DNA of 7,776 nt. It comes from an uncultured Bacillota bacterium. GTDB taxonomy: Bacteria; Bacillota_I; Bacilli_A; RFN20; CAG-826. A model generated the notes under the pieces. That model was not told the DNA's origin. It was given only the letters and a program-made list of their open reading frames with translations, and did not search any database. Location of the stretch: assembly GCA_949298295.1 (NCBI GenBank), contig CASFWS010000043.1:1-7776 (forward strand), written 5' to 3'. Below are positions 6,174-7,776 of this stretch, in pieces. How positions within the stretch are numbered: the stretch's first letter is position 1; each line of letters opens with the position of its first letter. The position numbers were made by a program, and so were the translations under genes.

Positions 6174-6352
6174 TGTTTCTTCTCTCCCAAGGCCTGGCCC
6201 TCGGTCTCTCGATCGGCCTCATGGTCCTGCTGGCTGCCGCCTTCTTCCTGACGTGGTATCTTCTCGCCAGGAAGGAGAAAGGCAAGCAACTCACCAACAT
6301 CTGCTCCGGCTGCCCCCATCCTTGCAACCGGAAGAAGGAGGATAAGCAATGA
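6173..6352 (+). CDS. Small Cys-rich single-helix membrane protein, unrecognised family
   Basis: A 59-residue protein set exactly between rnfA and rnfB. Its ATG shares one base with the rnfA stop (TGATG) and its stop overlaps the rnfB start (ATGA), so it is almost certainly translated with both. Residues 4-31 form one hydrophobic helix. They are followed by basic residues RKEKGK (33-38) and a short tail with C44, C47 and C51 (C-x2-C-x3-C), then more charge. The positive-inside rule puts the Cys tail in the cytoplasm. Codons end mostly in C or G like the neighbours, supporting a real gene. I do not recognise the family. The plan of one helix plus a short Cys tail resembles NqrM, which helps insert iron into the NqrD/NqrE pair homologous to RnfE/RnfA, and also the small Cys-rich proteins near feoB. 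The motif is not that of NqrM as I know it. A role in loading the RnfA/E cluster is inference. Confidence 0.8.
   Translation: MFLLSQGLALGLSIGLMVLLAAAFFLTWYLLARKEKGKQLTNICSGCPHPCNRKKEDKQ
6335..6341 (+). promoter_or_regulatory. Strong ribosome binding site for rnfB
   Basis: AAGGAGG lies seven bases before the rnfB ATG at 6349, within the final codons of the 59-residue gene. It is one of the best sites in the operon and supports both the rnfB start and the reading of the small gene as an overlapping partner. Confidence 0.85.
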
Positions 6353-6705
6353 TCAAGTTCCTCGTCGACTTCTCGACGGCCAATTGGATGGGCATCCTCT
6401 GGTGTGCCCTCATCGGGGTCGGGCTTGGCCTCATCCTCGGCCTCATCCTCTTCCTTTGCGGCCACTTCCTCGAAGTGAAGGAAGATGAGCGCGTCGCGGC
6501 GGTGGAGAAGATGCTCCCCGGCTACAACTGCGGAAGCTGCGGCCATGCCGGCTGCCACGAGATGGCCGAAGCCATCGTGAAAGGCGAGGCCAAAAAACTC
6601 TCGGTTTGCCGCCCGGGCAAGAAGGACAAGAACTACGATCCGATTATCGCCTATCTGAGCGAGCATCCGGACAAGGACGGGAACTATCAAATACCCGAAA
6701 TATGA
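6349..6705 (+). CDS. rnfB: Short RnfB-like subunit with a single Fe-S domain, lacking ferredoxin domains
   Basis: RnfB normally receives electrons from reduced ferredoxin. This 118-residue product has the membrane helix (about 13-40), the VEKMLPGYNCGSCG linker and the four-Cys Fe-S domain (C61, C64, C69, C87; the pattern C-x2-C-x4-C-x17-C, with CRPGK in place of the common C-x-PGG). It then ends after about 30 residues rich in charge. Family members are usually 190-330 residues or more, because two or more [4Fe-4S] ferredoxin repeats follow; none is present here. The end is not a visible frameshift: the stop overlaps the apbE ATG (ATGA), and the DNA beyond is apbE coding sequence with no Cys-x2-Cys repeats. 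The other genes of the operon look intact, so the short form is probably native. The neighbouring 59-residue protein might compensate, but that is a guess. Confidence 0.88.
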   Translation: MIKFLVDFSTANWMGILWCALIGVGLGLILGLILFLCGHFLEVKEDERVAAVEKMLPGYNCGSCGHAGCHEMAEAIVKGEAKKLSVCRPGKKDKNYDPIIAYLSEHPDKDGNYQIPEI

Positions 6706-7776
6706 AGAAAACCAGCCTCCTATTCACATTATCCCTTGGGGCCGTGCTCGGCCTCTTTTCTTGCGGGGGAACGGCCAACGGCTCTTCCTCTTCCGGCCCC
6801 AGCCTAAGCCAGCCCTGGCCCGGCGAAATGGGCGGGAATATCGACCCCGAACAATCGACGACCTTTGCTTTTGATACCCTTCTTTACATCACCACCTATC
6901 ACGGGGAGACGGCGGTCCACGACGAAATCATCGATACCCTTCAGAAGCTCGATTCCCTTTTCGATCCCTACGATGCCCCGCTTCCCGGCGTGACGAGCGT
7001 ATATAGCCTCAATAACGCCGAAGGGGAGGCCTTGGTGGTTGACCCGCTCCTATATGAGGCCCTTGAAGACGCCTTGGAGGCCGAAGAGGCGACCGGGGGT
7101 CTTTTCAATCCCCTCATCGGCAAGGTGACTGCCCTTTACAAGGAAGCTTTCTATGGCGAGGGGCACGAGCCTTATCTTCCCGATATGGACGAAGTGCAGT
7201 CCTATATTGAAGAAGCCAGCCAGTCCTCGCTTGTTTTGGGCGAAAACTATACCGTTCAGATTCAAGGCGGCGCCTTTATCGATCTCGGCGGAATTGCCAA
7301 GGGATTCGCCTTGGACAAGACGATTGAGATCCTTAAATCCCATGGTGTATGCGACTTCCTCATCCAGCTTTCGGGTTCGTCCCTCGGACTCGGGAACAAC
7401 CCCGAGCGCATGGACGAGGGCGGCGCCTTCAGAGTCCGAATCAATACCTATGTGGGAGATAACGACCACATCCTCTCGGCGCGGTTCAACGGCCTTTCTA
7501 CCTCAGCTACCTATGAGCAGCAGGTGATGTTCGGCCCCGATCGGCATAGCCACATCATCAATCCCCATACCGGTTCGGCCGTTTGCCCCAACGACATCGG
7601 GGTCGTCATCGGAGACATCGAAAGCAATGCGATGCTCGACGCTTTCTCGACGGCCGTCTGCCTTACCCCGGGGGAAGAGCTGGCCGCACTCGACGCATCG
7701 CTCCATGAAAAAGGATACGATGTAGGTCTTTTCGCAATGAAGGACGGCGAGGATGTATATTTGAGCGATGGCTTTG
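6702..7776 (+). CDS. apbE: FAD:protein FMN transferase, lipoprotein (partial, cut by window end)
   Basis: Uses FAD to attach FMN covalently to Thr residues of RnfD and RnfG on the outer face of the membrane. The frame is open from the ATG overlapping the rnfB stop to the last base: 358 codons, C-terminus missing. A signal peptide ends in the lipobox L18-F-S-C21, followed by a Ser-rich linker, so the mature protein is a lipoprotein. Family landmarks are FDTLLYIT, LDSLFDPYD, TGGLFNPLIGKV, FIDLGGIAKGFALD (D194, K200), HIINPHTG (284-291) and the metal-site segment DAFSTA (D313, T317). The segment usually read S-T-S-G-D/S-Y is S-T-S-A-T-Y here (266-271). No good ribosome site precedes the ATG, so translation is probably coupled to rnfB. 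Location at the end of an rnf operon fits its job. Confidence 0.93.
   Translation, partial: MKKTSLLFTLSLGAVLGLFSCGGTANGSSSSGPSLSQPWPGEMGGNIDPEQSTTFAFDTLLYITTYHGETAVHDEIIDTLQKLDSLFDPYDAPLPGVTSVYSLNNAEGEALVVDPLLYEALEDALEAEEATGGLFNPLIGKVTALYKEAFYGEGHEPYLPDMDEVQSYIEEASQSSLVLGENYTVQIQGGAFIDLGGIAKGFALDKTIEILKSHGVCDFLIQLSGSSLGLGNNPERMDEGGAFRVRINTYVGDNDHILSARFNGLSTSATYEQQVMFGPDRHSHIINPHTGSAVCPNDIGVVIGDIESNAMLDAFSTAVCLTPGEELAALDASLHEKGYDVGLFAMKDGEDVYLSDGF

Noticed and set aside
6690..6710. Frameshift that truncated a longer RnfB
   Set aside because: Downstream sequence in all frames on the plus strand gives no ferredoxin-type Cys repeats, and an intact apbE begins in overlap with the rnfB stop. A frameshift cannot explain the short product; a deletion cannot be fully excluded from one sequence.
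1474..7776. The operon as Na+-NQR (nqr) instead of Rnf
   Set aside because: RnfC has the 51-kDa-like domain plus two [4Fe-4S] motifs, and an RnfB Fe-S protein is present; NqrA lacks those clusters and nqr operons carry an NqrF reductase, which is absent here.

Overview
The window carries two adjacent same-strand gene groups in GC-rich DNA whose codons mostly end in C or G. It looks like part of the chromosome of an anaerobic, fermentative bacterium. The aldolase is of the short bacterial class I type typified by Staphylococcus Fda, and the last gene encodes a lipoprotein with an ordinary lipobox. I therefore lean towards a Bacillota-like lineage with high GC, but the sequence does not fix the phylum. 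UGA is used as a stop, so the standard code applies. No tRNA, rRNA, CRISPR array, insertion sequence or other mobile element is visible.

Region 1 (2-1334) holds a class I fructose-1,6-bisphosphate aldolase (fda) followed one base later by methylglyoxal synthase (mgsA). The first enzyme makes dihydroxyacetone phosphate (DHAP) and the second removes its phosphate, so the pair is a glycolytic branch point. Region 2 (1335-1473) is a 139-base gap with several short inverted repeats, no T-tract terminator, and a plausible promoter pressed against the next start codon.

Region 3 (1474 to the window end) is an Rnf operon in the order rnfC-rnfD-rnfG-rnfE-rnfA-[59-aa small ORF]-rnfB-apbE. The genes are packed with gaps of 19 bases or less and overlap at four junctions. 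Rnf is a membrane complex that couples electron transfer from reduced ferredoxin to NAD+ with Na+ or H+ export. RnfC is the NAD-side flavin and Fe-S subunit. RnfD and RnfG carry covalent FMN. RnfA and RnfE together hold an intramembrane [2Fe-2S] cluster. RnfB is the ferredoxin-side subunit. The terminal gene, cut by the window end, encodes the ApbE lipoprotein that attaches FMN to RnfD and RnfG.

The operon departs from the textbook complex in four ways. RnfB is only 118 residues long and has no ferredoxin-like [4Fe-4S] domains. An unassigned 59-residue membrane protein with a C-x2-C-x3-C tail sits between rnfA and rnfB. RnfG has two tandem FMN-binding-like domains. The flavinylation motif, usually S/T-G-A-T, reads A-G-G-T in both RnfD and the first RnfG domain, next to an ApbE with a changed S-T-S-A-T segment. 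Together these suggest a divergent Rnf subtype with a dedicated maturation factor. That conclusion is inference.
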